A DNA stretch of 64,000 bases from Rosistilla ulvae (GTDB lineage: Bacteria; Planctomycetota; Planctomycetia; Pirellulales; Pirellulaceae): contig NZ_CP036261.1 in assembly GCF_007741475.1 (NCBI RefSeq), positions 4,899,798 to 4,963,797 on the forward strand. The letters are read 5' to 3'. Under the pieces are notes generated by a model, which saw only the letters and a program-made list of their open reading frames with translations, made no database searches and was not told where the DNA came from. Shown here in pieces: positions 1 through 8,556 of this stretch (position 1 is its first letter; every line of letters starts with the position of its first letter). A program made the position numbers and the translations under genes.

Positions 1-244
1 CCGACAGCATGATCCGCACCGTGTCTGGGGTCACCTTGCGGACGTGGGTCAGCAGTTCCGCCCCGTTCATTTTAGGCATCCGCATATCGGACACGACGAC
101 CGCAAACGGATTCTCGGGATCTAACAATTCCATCGCTTCATGGGGACCGTTGGCCGTTTGGTAATCGAGCACCCCGTCGAATTGGCGCGCGATACTGTTC
201 AACACTTTCTGATTATCATCGACGAACAGGACTCGATAGGTCAT
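1..244 (-). CDS. Response regulator receiver domain, 3' end beyond window
   Basis: The reverse strand from the ATG at 244 reads MTYRVLFVDDNQKVL and then VVSDMRMPKMNGAELL, a CheY-like receiver with the acidic pair (DD), the phospho-acceptor aspartate in SDMRMP and a following VRIMLSG segment. The reading frame is still open at base 1, so any output domain lies outside the window. It begins only a few bases past the stop of the receiver-HDOD gene at 249-1436, which is transcribed towards it, so the two are probably one operon. The domain call is secure; the output function cannot be known from here. Confidence 0.85.
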   Translation of the reverse strand, partial: MTYRVLFVDDNQKVLNSIARQFDGVLDYQTANGPHEAMELLDPENPFAVVVSDMRMPKMNGAELLTHVRKVTPDTVRIMLS

Positions 245-248
245 TGCA

Positions 249-1436
249 TTATTCCTTGTCAGTGACGGCACTACGCCAAGCATTCAATCTTCCTGGTAGG
301 CCTAACTTCGCAAGCAAGGCTTCACATTGTTCGGTCTCTGCATCGGACCACGGATCGAAAGATTCGTGCGCGATACAATCGGCAGCACAGACAACCGCAG
401 CGGTGGTCGGGTGATCGGTGCGACATTCCGCGGGGCGGCGGTGGTGCGCCACCGCTTGAACGATCTCATGAGGAAGCCCCCACAACCCCAGCAAATACCC
501 ACCGAGGTTGTCATCTGCTACCTCGCTGATCTGCGGTTTAGGTTGCCAAAAATGGCGACCGCCAGAGTTCGATCCGGCGCCGACCAACGCGGGCTGCGAA
601 TCGACATGGCTGACCGAAACCAGTCGGCCGATATCGTGCAACAACCCGGCGGTATACGATTCCCGCTGGCATTGCAAATTCAATCCCTCCAGCCGGGCGA
701 TCTGACAACCGATTCGCGCCACTCGCTGGGCGTGGTCGACGTATTGCTCGAAACAAAACCCCGCGATCTGTGGAATTTCAATAGGCGTCAAATACTCCAA
801 CATCGAGACCAACGCTTGCATCGCTTCGATCCCGATCGCTCGAGCCGCTTGCGTCGCACTGAACTCGCTCCCATTGTTTCCGAACATCGCCGAATTCGCT
901 AACTGCAACGTCTTCGCAGTCAAACCTGGATCGCAAGCGAGCAATCCGCCAACCTTTTGTATCGAACCATGCTTCGAATTCACCTCTGCCACAATCCGTT
1001 CCAACATGCCTGGCGTGCTGGGCAGAGAAGAAATCTCGCCAACCATTCGATGCGCTTGGCGACTGCCGTATGTCGATCGAATCGAATCGGTCCGAGCCAG
1101 CACATCGCGGAGCGTTTGCGCATCACATGGTTTGGATAGGAATTGATGCATCGGCAACACGGCGCGGTACATCGTGTCGCGATCGGCCTGCCCCGACAAA
1201 ATAACCCGGGACGTTTCCGGATGGTGACGACGGACATGATCCAACAACTCCGCTCCATCCATCCCTGGCATCCGCATGTCCGTCACTAAAATATCAACGC
1301 ACGCCCCCTGCAACGCGTCGATCGCCTCGCGACCGCTCGGTGCGGTTCGAAAGTCCCAATCGACGTCGGCACAGTCCAGCATGCGACTGATCGCCCGCAG
1401 GATCTGCGGCTCGTCGTCCACAAACATCACTCGCAT
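249..1436 (-). CDS. Response regulator with HDOD output domain
   Basis: This 395-residue protein has an N-terminal receiver (FVDDEPQIL; phospho-acceptor in VTDMRMPGMDGAEL; SGQ; lysine in FLSKP at about residue 102). It is followed by an HDOD domain from about residue 135 (SSLPSTPGMLERI; LLACDPGLTAKTLQLANSA; AGLLHDIGRL). HDOD proteins are related to HD phosphohydrolases but often lack the full metal site; they are known as signalling and cyclic-di-GMP-linked regulators. Here an HD-like pair is visible in LLHDIG. It lies directly upstream of a second receiver gene, suggesting a phosphorelay or co-regulated pair. No histidine kinase is visible in the window. Confidence 0.9.
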   Translation of the reverse strand: MRVMFVDDEPQILRAISRMLDCADVDWDFRTAPSGREAIDALQGACVDILVTDMRMPGMDGAELLDHVRRHHPETSRVILSGQADRDTMYRAVLPMHQFLSKPCDAQTLRDVLARTDSIRSTYGSRQAHRMVGEISSLPSTPGMLERIVAEVNSKHGSIQKVGGLLACDPGLTAKTLQLANSAMFGNNGSEFSATQAARAIGIEAMQALVSMLEYLTPIEIPQIAGFCFEQYVDHAQRVARIGCQIARLEGLNLQCQRESYTAGLLHDIGRLVSVSHVDSQPALVGAGSNSGGRHFWQPKPQISEVADDNLGGYLLGLWGLPHEIVQAVAHHRRPAECRTDHPTTAAVVCAADCIAHESFDPWSDAETEQCEALLAKLGLPGRLNAWRSAVTDKE

Positions 1437-2085
1437 CGTTTGCCCCTAAAATCGGTTCCCGTTCATCTCTTTGCTATGGATCGCCGCCCAGCCGCCCCTG
1501 GACATTGCTTCACTGTTTCTAAACGTTCTGTTGCCGCCGACGTGCCGAACGACTCGTGCCCCAAAAAACAACGGCTGCCCCAGCAGAACCTATTGCGATT
1601 CGTGGCCTTCTAGACGCGATGCGCTGGCAATCGAGAATCGACGGATCATCCGGATGAGAAATCATGCTAAGCTGGGTGGTCGGCGAAATCCGCCCTCTGA
1701 ACGCCCAACCTATTCACACGATGAACTCCAACGCAGACCGGGGTTCGCCCCCGGGCTGTCCAATCGACACTTGCCCACTCGAACTGCCCAAACATCGGCT
1801 CTAGCAGTAACACACCCAAGCATAGAACACCTATACTTGCATCAACTTTGCTTTCCAGGAAGATTTTTCAGAATCGCGGGCAATCCGATCGACGCCATCT
1901 GCGGCGTGGGGACCAGCCCTGCGGATTGAATCGATTATCTCGAAGGCCCACCCTCCGCGAGCGATAAAGAGACACTTGGCGGATCGGTGGAGGTAGGCAC
2001 AGCCGAAACGAGCGCGGGCTGCGGTGAAGACCGACGCCCCTTGGAACCCATTGGGATGAAGAAAAAGGGGCGCGGTAAGGCGGGA
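1437..2085. other. Intergenic, no feature recognised
   Basis: About 650 bases lie between the response-regulator operon and the end of rph. Open frames here (for example 1471-1929 on the plus strand) have no recognisable domain and no good ribosome binding site. No tRNA-like fold, strong hairpin or repeat shared with the rest of the window was seen. Part of it must hold the promoter for the minus-strand HDOD gene. Confidence 0.5.
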
Positions 2086-2790
2086 CTATTTTTGCAACGC
2101 TTGCTTTTGCAGCGAGACCAATTGATCGATCCCTTGTTTTCCCGACGCCAACAACTGCGTCAGTTGGTCGTTATCGAAGGTCGCCTCTTCGCCGGTCCCC
2201 TGCAGTTCAACAAATCGCCCGGCACCTGTCATCACGATGTTCATGTCGACATCGGCAGCGGAATCCAGGCGGTAATCGAGGTCCAGGTAGACCGTGTTGT
2301 CGATCACGCCGGAGCTGATCGCCGCGACGTAATCGCGGATCGGGCCATCGCCGATTTGCGAACCAGGCAGGGCCGATTCGACGGCATCGACCAACGCGAT
2401 GAATCCGCCGGTGATCGACGCGGTTCGCGTACCACCATCGGCTTGCAGGACATCGCAATCGATGTTCACCGCCAGTTCGCCGAGCGCTTCGAGGTCGACG
2501 ACAGCTCGCAGGCTGCGGCCGATCAGTCGTTGGATCTCGGTCGTCCGCCCGTCGACTTTGCCACCCCGATCGCGTTGCTTACGCGAGGAGGTGCTGTGAG
2601 GCAACATGTTGTATTCGGCAGTCACCCAGCCCTTGCCCGATCCTTCGCGCCACTTCGGCAGCGATGTCGAGACCGACGCGGTGCACAGCACCACCGTTTC
2701 ACCACAGCGATACAAGACGCTCCCGGGGGACGACTTTAAGTAATGGCGTTCGATCGAAACTTCGCGGATTTGGTTTGCGGGGCGATCCAT
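2086..2790 (-). CDS. rph: Ribonuclease PH
   Basis: RNase PH is a phosphorolytic 3'-5' exoribonuclease that trims tRNA 3' ends. The 234-residue product starts MDRPANQIREVSIERHYLK and has the family core: GSVLYRCGETVVLCTASV, the conserved segment GRTTEIQRLIGRSLRAVVD with its phosphate-binding arginines, and DCDVLQADGGTRTASITGG with the catalytic-site aspartate. The frame is open further upstream to 2943, but the ATG at 2790 matches the usual 235-240 residue length and the typical N-terminus, so the longer start is rejected. It lies 185 bases downstream of the sulfite reductase start region on the same strand. Confidence 0.95.
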   Translation of the reverse strand: MDRPANQIREVSIERHYLKSSPGSVLYRCGETVVLCTASVSTSLPKWREGSGKGWVTAEYNMLPHSTSSRKQRDRGGKVDGRTTEIQRLIGRSLRAVVDLEALGELAVNIDCDVLQADGGTRTASITGGFIALVDAVESALPGSQIGDGPIRDYVAAISSGVIDNTVYLDLDYRLDSAADVDMNIVMTGAGRFVELQGTGEEATFDNDQLTQLLASGKQGIDQLVSLQKQALQK

Positions 2791-2975
2791 GTCGGGCGGT
2801 CCAGAAGCAGGGGCGGAAAAAGGAGAAACAGAAGCTGGGAGTGCGATGCCGGCGTTGGCGCTACCGACTGCCAAAAGCGAGATCGGATGATCGGGCTGCG
2901 GAATTGAAAAACCCAACGTATCCGCGGCGGACACGTTGGGCAATGTGGTTCATCGAGAGGGCAAGGCGCTCGCGT

Positions 2976-4679
2976 TTAAGCGGGCGTCGAGCACAACTTC
3001 TCGAGCTCATCTTTACCGACGCGGGCGCAGAAGTCGCCGAGCGTTTCGCTCTCTTGTCGGTAGTTCTTGTACGCGGTGAAGACGCTGACCAAAGTCGATG
3101 GGACTTCTTCGGTAGGGACCAAATCGCGGAAGATGAAGTTCAATCGGTTCCCCAACAACGCACCTCCCACAAACACGGTGTACTTACCTTTCGCTTTACC
3201 GACCAATCCGATGTCGGCGTTATACGGGCGAGCACATCCGTTAGGGCATCCGGTCATTCGGATCGTGAAGGCGTCTTTGTCGAGTCCCAGTTTGGCCAAT
3301 GGAGCTTCGAGTTCGTCGATCATTTGTGGCAAAGCTCGTTCGCTTTCGGTGATCGACAAACCACAAGTCGGCAGACCGACACAGGCCATCGACCAGCGGC
3401 GAACCGTGCTGACCTCTTCGGAAACCGGAATGCCGTGCTTCTTGAGGATCTCGGTCAGCTTCGGTTTGTCTTCGGGAGCGATGTCGCAGAGGATCGCGCT
3501 CTGATGCGAAGTCAAACGAATTTCGGGCTTCAGTTCGCTGCAGATTTCGCGGAAGCAAGCCTTCCATTGGCGTTCGGGGCCGTCGGACAGACGGCCGTTT
3601 TCGACGTTCAGGCCATAGGACCACGTGCCATCGCCTTGGTCTTGCCAGCCGATGTGATCGTCGAAGCCGTGAACATCGTCTTCGGTGCAATCGTCCAATG
3701 GAGCGCCGAGATGCTTCTCGACAGCGTCGCGGAATTTTTCGATTCCCCACTCGGCGATCAAGTACTTCAGACGAGCGACCTTGCGGTCGGCCCGGTTGCC
3801 GTTGTCGCGTTGGACGATCACAACAGCTTCGGCGACCTTCAGGACATCTTCGGCTTTGACAAATGCCATCCGTTTTCCCAACGCCGGGAAGGTCTTCGCT
3901 GCCGATGGGGTTGTGCCCATGCCGCCACCGACGGTGAAGTTGTATCCGATCACCTTGCCATCGCGAACGACAGCGATCATCCCCAGATCCTGGGTATAGA
4001 CGTCGATACAGTTGTCCTCGGGCAGTGCGATCCCGATCTTGAACTTCCGCGGTAGATAGGTCTTGCCGTAGATCGGTTCGACTTCTTCGGGCGACTTCTC
4101 GTCCTGCAGCATCTGTTTCTCGCCCGTTTCATCGTCGACCAACCAGCATTGGCGGTAAGAGATCGTGCGTGGTGCCAAGTGCATCGCCAGGTCCATCGCG
4201 GTCGACTGGATCTGATCGTGGATGCTGTCGCTGCGTTTGGCTGGGCAACACATCACGTTACGATTGACGTCGCCGCAAGCAGCAAGAGTCGACAGACCAC
4301 ACTCGTTGATTCGCGCAATCGTTGTCTTCAGATCGGTTTTCGGGACGCCGTGCAACTGAATCGCCTGACGCGTGGTCAGCTTCATCGTCGAATTGCCGAA
4401 TTCGTCACAGAGATCCAAGTGAGCGAGGAATTGTTCCGAAGTGAGCACGCCCGACGGGATGCGGGTGCGAATCATGAACGAATAGGTTTTCCCGCCCGGC
4501 GATTTGCGGGAATCGCGATCGTCCTGTTGGTACGTGCCGTGGAACTTCAACAACTGCAAATCGCCTTTGCCAAAGTGATCGGTGTCCGCTTGCAGTTCGT
4601 CGGGGATCGTGCCGCGAAGATAACGTGATTCGTCCTTAAAACCTTCGACGGGGCTCAGCTTGGGAGCATCGGTGGACAT
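2976..4679 (-). CDS. Assimilatory sulfite reductase, siroheme/4Fe-4S subunit (ferredoxin- or NADPH-dependent)
   Basis: This 567-residue protein has the two-fold repeat of the sulfite/nitrite reductase family. The N-terminal half has KFHGTYQQDDRD and FMIRTRIPSG, typical of the CysI/Sir sulfite branch. The cluster ligands are Cys433 and Cys439 (CVGLPTC) and Cys478 and Cys482 (CPNGC), which hold the siroheme-linked 4Fe-4S cluster. It reduces sulfite to sulfide for cysteine synthesis. No flavoprotein partner (CysJ) is nearby, so the electron donor may be ferredoxin. The upstream gap holds a strong palindrome at 4746-4764 that may control it. Nitrite reductase is the main alternative, less likely given the QDDRD motif. 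Confidence 0.9.
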   Translation of the reverse strand: MSTDAPKLSPVEGFKDESRYLRGTIPDELQADTDHFGKGDLQLLKFHGTYQQDDRDSRKSPGGKTYSFMIRTRIPSGVLTSEQFLAHLDLCDEFGNSTMKLTTRQAIQLHGVPKTDLKTTIARINECGLSTLAACGDVNRNVMCCPAKRSDSIHDQIQSTAMDLAMHLAPRTISYRQCWLVDDETGEKQMLQDEKSPEEVEPIYGKTYLPRKFKIGIALPEDNCIDVYTQDLGMIAVVRDGKVIGYNFTVGGGMGTTPSAAKTFPALGKRMAFVKAEDVLKVAEAVVIVQRDNGNRADRKVARLKYLIAEWGIEKFRDAVEKHLGAPLDDCTEDDVHGFDDHIGWQDQGDGTWSYGLNVENGRLSDGPERQWKACFREICSELKPEIRLTSHQSAILCDIAPEDKPKLTEILKKHGIPVSEEVSTVRRWSMACVGLPTCGLSITESERALPQMIDELEAPLAKLGLDKDAFTIRMTGCPNGCARPYNADIGLVGKAKGKYTVFVGGALLGNRLNFIFRDLVPTEEVPSTLVSVFTAYKNYRQESETLGDFCARVGKDELEKLCSTPA

Positions 4680-4745
4680 TGAGCGGAGATCCTTAATAAC
4701 AGTTCATTGCATGCCAAAAGTGGCAGCGATTTCAGATTGAGTTCA

Positions 4746-4764
4746 AAGTGACACTGTGTCACTT
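4746..4764. promoter_or_regulatory. Perfect 9+1+9 inverted repeat, candidate operator
   Basis: The sequence AAGTGACACTGTGTCACTT is a perfect inverted repeat with a one-base centre, followed at once by another half site (GTGTCA at 4765-4770). It lies about 70 bases upstream of the sulfite reductase ATG, in an AT-rich gap, and 140 or more bases upstream of folD on the other strand. Position and symmetry suggest a dimeric repressor or activator site for sulfur assimilation; the binding protein is unknown. Confidence 0.6.
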
Positions 4765-4969
4765 GTGTCAACTATAACGATTTAGACATTTTTTGACCAC
4801 GCCGGTTCGCAGCCCCACCGTTGGCGGAGAAGGATCTCGATAGTGTAGTAGACGATCGTGCGTCGCATCCTTTAAGCTGCCACTGCGTACCCGCAGCCCC
4901 TTTGATTTGCTGGGCGCTGAGGGCCTGCAGCCCTTCCAATCATCCATTTTTTCGAGCGAGCAAACTCCC

Positions 4970-5854
4970 GTGACAGCAAGAATTCTCGATGGCAAAGCAA
5001 TCGCTGCGGAGATTCGCGGCGAGACGGCTCAACAGACCGCAGACTGGATCGCCAAGGGCGGAAAGCAGCCCTGTCTGGCCGCCGTCTTGGTTGGATCAGA
5101 CCCCGCTAGCGAGGTCTATGTTCGGAACAAGCAGCGGGCGTGTGAGCGAGCCGGTATCGACAGCCAATTGCATCGCTTGGATGCGTCGACGTCGCAGGCC
5201 GAACTGATTGCGGTGGTCGAGCGTTTGAACAACGATCCCCACGTCGATGGAATCCTTGTCCAGTTGCCGCTGCCGGCTGGGTTGGACGAGCGCGAAGTTC
5301 TCGACGTCGTCGCCCCGATGAAAGATGTCGACGCCTTCAGTCCCGAAAATGTCGGTTTGCTGGTCCAAGGACGCCCTCGATTTTTGCCCTGCACACCGCA
5401 CGGCGTCGTGCAGTTGCTGAAGCGTTGCGAGATTCCAGTTCCCGGCAAACATGTCGTCGTGATCGGTCGCAGCGATATCGTCGGCAAACCGATGGCGCTG
5501 CTGTTGGCCGCTCGCGACGGAAGCTGTGGCCCCGAAGCAGCCAATGCAACAGTGACGATCGCCCATTCGCAGAGCGATGATTTGGAAGGAATCGTCCGCA
5601 GTGGCGATATCATCGTCGCTGCCGTCGGCCGACCTGAAATGGTTCGCGGATCGTGGCTCAAGCCCGGCGCGGTCGTGATCGATGTCGGCATCAATCGCGT
5701 CGGCGATCGCTTAGTCGGTGACGTCCACTTTGAAGAAGCGAGTGCCGTCGCCAGCGCAATCACTCCGGTTCCCGGTGGCGTCGGTCCGCTGACGATCGCG
5801 ATGTTGTTGCAAAACACGTTGATGGCCGCAAAACTGAAAACCGGCGAAGCGTGA
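4970..5854 (+). CDS. folD: Bifunctional methylenetetrahydrofolate dehydrogenase / methenyltetrahydrofolate cyclohydrolase
   Basis: FolD interconverts 5,10-methylene- and 10-formyl-tetrahydrofolate using NADP. The 294-residue product has the catalytic segment SEVYVRNKQRACERAGI with its lysine, the signature DGILVQLPLPAG, KDVDAFSPENVG, the Rossmann motif VVVIGRSDIVGKPMA and the closing signature PVPGGVGPLTIAMLL. The GTG at 4970 gives VTARILDGKAIAAEI, the normal FolD beginning, with a GAG-rich stretch a suitable distance upstream. An in-frame start at 4907 adds 21 residues of no family character and is rejected. It is transcribed divergently from the sulfite reductase. Confidence 0.95.
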   Translation: MTARILDGKAIAAEIRGETAQQTADWIAKGGKQPCLAAVLVGSDPASEVYVRNKQRACERAGIDSQLHRLDASTSQAELIAVVERLNNDPHVDGILVQLPLPAGLDEREVLDVVAPMKDVDAFSPENVGLLVQGRPRFLPCTPHGVVQLLKRCEIPVPGKHVVVIGRSDIVGKPMALLLAARDGSCGPEAANATVTIAHSQSDDLEGIVRSGDIIVAAVGRPEMVRGSWLKPGAVVIDVGINRVGDRLVGDVHFEEASAVASAITPVPGGVGPLTIAMLLQNTLMAAKLKTGEA

Positions 5855-5915
5855 GCTCGCGAAACGAGCAGCCGCGGAAACGCCCGAATTGAAACCCAGG
5901 GAACTTGGTCGAGCG

Positions 5916-6323
5916 ATGTATTTTGAAGATCCGATGCCCTTCGATTGCCAGTGTGGTCATCGAGGACATTACCCGATCAGCGAACTGGTCTCGCTGAACT
6001 CTCAGTGCACCGCCTGCGGATTTTCCCTGAAATCGCTGGGCCGTTCGATCCAGCAGACGCTGAACGTTTCGCACGCGTGCAGCAAGATCGCTGTCATCGC
6101 CGTCGAATTAGAGCTGCAATGGATGGTCGAATTCGACGATCCCGAGTTGGAACAACTCCGCACCGTCGCTGACTTTGCCGGCTTGTTGGCCGCCAAGGCT
6201 GCGGAGCTTTCGCCCGCCGAAGCTCTCGACGTCGTGCTGGATAAGCTCGCGGCTCACGAAGCCGATGGCGGCGAATCGATCTCCGCCGAATCACGACTCC
6301 GCGAGCTGTTTCGCGTCTGCTAG
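5916..6323 (+). CDS. Small zinc-ribbon-like protein of unknown function
   Basis: From the ATG at 5916 the product is 135 residues. Its N-terminus has a CxC...CxxC pattern (C11, C13, C31, C34) within DCQCGHRGHY and CTACGFS, which looks like a small zinc ribbon. The rest is acidic and helical without a known motif. An AGGGAA lies about 12 bases upstream; a TTG at 5889 would add nine residues. The gene follows folD by about 60 bases, so it may be co-transcribed, and it ends one base before the converging FKBP gene. No function can be assigned. Confidence 0.65.
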   Translation: MYFEDPMPFDCQCGHRGHYPISELVSLNSQCTACGFSLKSLGRSIQQTLNVSHACSKIAVIAVELELQWMVEFDDPELEQLRTVADFAGLLAAKAAELSPAEALDVVLDKLAAHEADGGESISAESRLRELFRVC

Positions 6324-6324
6324 A

Positions 6325-6801
6325 TCAATTGATTTTGATCAGTTCGACGATGAAGTGCAGCGTCGCACCGCCGGGAATTGTTCCGCCGGCTCCCGCTTCG
6401 CCGTAGCCCAGGTGCGAAGGAATTGTCAATTCGATCATTCCTCCTTCGTCGACCAACTGCAGACCCTCGGTCCATCCGGGAACAACTTGATCCAAGCGGA
6501 AGGTTGCCGGGGCGCCGCGCTTGTAGGAGCTATCGAAGATCGTTTGGTCGTCCAGCCAGCCTCGGTAGTGGACTGTCACTTCGTCGGTTGTGACCGGCTT
6601 CGCTCCGTCGCCAGCACGCAAGATCCGATACTTCAGACCGCTTTCGGTTTTCGTGAAATCGGTGGGGGCATCGGGATCGCGCGGCCCCGGCCCTACAGAG
6701 CTACCAGCGCCAGCGCAGGAGACGCAGGCCAAGATCATGGCGGCACAGGCCAAAGTGAGCGGGGCTTGTGAGAATTGCAGTCGGGTTGTTTGGTGATTCA
6801 T
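6325..6801 (-). CDS. FKBP-type peptidyl-prolyl cis-trans isomerase, probable lipoprotein
   Basis: This 158-residue protein has an N-terminal hydrophobic segment with possible lipobox cysteines (MILACVSC), a short Pro/Gly linker, and one FKBP domain from about residue 50: GLKYRILRAGDG, VTVHYRGWLDDQTIFDSSY, FRLDQVVPGWTEGLQLV and the signature IPSHLGYGEAGAGGTIPGGA. This is the usual layout of periplasmic FkpA/Mip-type foldases. The ATG at 6801 is preferred to a TTG six bases upstream. It converges with the zinc-ribbon gene with a one-base gap, so the two transcripts must overlap. Confidence 0.9.
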   Translation of the reverse strand: MNHQTTRLQFSQAPLTLACAAMILACVSCAGAGSSVGPGPRDPDAPTDFTKTESGLKYRILRAGDGAKPVTTDEVTVHYRGWLDDQTIFDSSYKRGAPATFRLDQVVPGWTEGLQLVDEGGMIELTIPSHLGYGEAGAGGTIPGGATLHFIVELIKIN

Positions 6802-6898
6802 CAGCAATTTGCAAGGTTTTAATAGTTAGGGTGTATCGAGTCGCAAGTTCCGCCGCCGATTTGGCAAATCCAATGGCTCAAGTTCAGCGGCGAGCCCT

Positions 6899-8302
6899 TT
6901 ATTCAGACTCGATTGTCTCGTTCTTTTTCCTCGGGCGAAAGTCGTCTTCGGTAGGCTCCGGCGGCAGCGGGCGACTGTCGCCGCTGCGAACCTGCAACGC
7001 GGTGCGTCGAATCTCACCCAAGGTCTTCCGCGGCATGCGGCAATGAACCGTGATCACCTCCGATGTCATCTCGCGCGACAACACCTCTCCCTTGGCACTT
7101 AGATAAGCTTGCAGTTTGCCATTGGCTGGATCGATGTCAACGTGCAAATCCAAAAATTCACGACTGAGGGCGTCGCCGACCGCCAGCGAGAGTTCTTTTA
7201 ATCCGATCCCTGCCTTGGCGCTACAAGTCAGTGCATTGGGATACCGATCGACGATCCGCTCCAGCAGCTGTCGCGATTCGATCGCATCGATTTTGTTCAG
7301 AACCAGCAGCGTATCTTTTTCTTCGATGCCGATCTCTTCGAGCACCTTGTAGACAGCGTGGATTTGATCCAGCACCGCCGGGTTGCTGGCATCGGCTACG
7401 TGCAACAACAACTCCGCCTGCCGGGCCTCTTCCAGCGTCGCCTTAAAACTGGCGATCAAGCGGTGAGGCAGATCGCGGATGAATCCTACCGTATCGCTCA
7501 ACAAAACCGGGCCCCAGCCGATCAGTTGCCAGCGTCGGGTTCGCGTATCGAGCGTCGCAAACAATTTGTCGGCCGCTTCGACATCCGCTCCCGTCAACGC
7601 ATTCATTAACGTGCTCTTGCCGGCGTTGGTGTAACCGACCAACGAAACCGTGGCGTTGTCGCTGCGGGCGGCTACCTGACGCTCGCGCCGACGTTCGACC
7701 TTCTGCAGCGATTCCCGCAGTTCATGGATCCGGGTTTCGACCAATCGGCGGTCGACCTCCAATTGAGTTTCACCCGGGCCACGCATGCCGACGCCCATCG
7801 ATTGACGCGACAGGTGAGTCCACATCCGTTTCAGCCGCGGCAGCGAATATTCCAGCTGAGCCAATTCGACCGACAGTCGAGCTTCATAGGTCTGGGCATT
7901 GGAGGCGAAGATATCCAAGATCAACTCGGTTCGGTCGATCACTTTGGTATGCAGCGCTTGCTCGAGGTTGCGTGTCTGACCTGGATACAGATCGTTGTCG
8001 AAGATCACCACGTCGGCTTCAAATTGGTCGATCAACCCTTTGAGTTCGTTGACCTTTCCCTTTCCGATGAACGTCTTCTGGTCGGGCTTCTCGCGTCGCT
8101 GCACGATTCCACCGACGACTTCGGTTCCGGCCGTGGTGGCCAAGCCCGTCAGCTCGGCCAGCGGATCGACCTCCGATTTGTGGGCAGGCAGTAGCAGACG
8201 GACCAGCACACTCCGTTCGCTGGCTAAACTTTCAATTCGTTGCTCGTCTCGCACGTGTTGTTTGTATCCTTCAAGGAATGGTGATGGGGGCGGCACTCGC
8301 AT
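6899..8302 (-). CDS. hflX: GTPase HflX
   Basis: HflX is a ribosome-associated GTPase that splits stalled ribosomes after heat stress. The 467-residue product shows the N-terminal HflX domain (TKVIDRTELILDIFA; GMRGPGETQLEVDRR), then the G domain: GYTNAGKST (G1), a TLDTRTRRW switch region, SDTVGFIRDLP (G3) and NKID (G4). The typical glycine-rich GMRGPGETQ motif is intact. The gene stands between the FKBP gene and a SASA esterase on the same strand. A long palindromic repeat (8395-8456) separates it from the esterase, so it probably has its own promoter. Confidence 0.95.
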   Translation of the reverse strand: MRVPPPSPFLEGYKQHVRDEQRIESLASERSVLVRLLLPAHKSEVDPLAELTGLATTAGTEVVGGIVQRREKPDQKTFIGKGKVNELKGLIDQFEADVVIFDNDLYPGQTRNLEQALHTKVIDRTELILDIFASNAQTYEARLSVELAQLEYSLPRLKRMWTHLSRQSMGVGMRGPGETQLEVDRRLVETRIHELRESLQKVERRRERQVAARSDNATVSLVGYTNAGKSTLMNALTGADVEAADKLFATLDTRTRRWQLIGWGPVLLSDTVGFIRDLPHRLIASFKATLEEARQAELLLHVADASNPAVLDQIHAVYKVLEEIGIEEKDTLLVLNKIDAIESRQLLERIVDRYPNALTCSAKAGIGLKELSLAVGDALSREFLDLHVDIDPANGKLQAYLSAKGEVLSREMTSEVITVHCRMPRKTLGEIRRTALQVRSGDSRPLPPEPTEDDFRPRKKNETIESE

Positions 8303-8394
8303 CCCATCTTTCAGTGTAACGCAAGCTGTGAACGATCACCGCTTGCCGATCTTCGCCCCGCAGGGCTGTTCCGTATTTTTTCCAGTTTCAGGTA

Positions 8395-8456
8395 TCAGCC
8401 GCCACGCGTTAGCGTCTGGTTCTCCACGCAACCGGACGCGAACGCGTGGCGGCTGA
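8395..8456. repeat. Palindromic intergenic repeat, family 2 copy 1
   Basis: Two 27-base arms (8395-8421 and 8430-8456) are inverted copies with two mismatches, around an 8-base loop. Each arm carries ACGCGTTAGCGTC or its complement. The same core recurs at 43190-43240 and 59499-59550, all in intergenic gaps, so this is a dispersed REP-like family. It lies between the esterase and hflX genes and could also act as a transcript-end hairpin. Confidence 0.85.
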
Positions 8457-8556
8457 TGCACTCTCGGGCGCACCCAATACGACTTGCCTATCATCACCGA
8501 CGGTTCGGTGTCGATCGGGCAGCCGAGTTGGAGTGCATCTCGCGCCGCGGCGGTTT

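Noticed and set aside
1471-1929. Plus-strand ORF of 152 codons
   Set aside because: The protein is low-complexity in Arg/Pro/Ser with no domain and no ribosome binding site.
2791-2943. Extended N-terminus for rph
   Set aside because: Fifty-one extra residues have no family similarity; the internal ATG gives the standard RNase PH start and length.
2664-4055. Plus-strand ORF of 463 codons opposite the sulfite reductase and rph
   Set aside because: It is antisense to two well-supported genes and has no recognisable domain.
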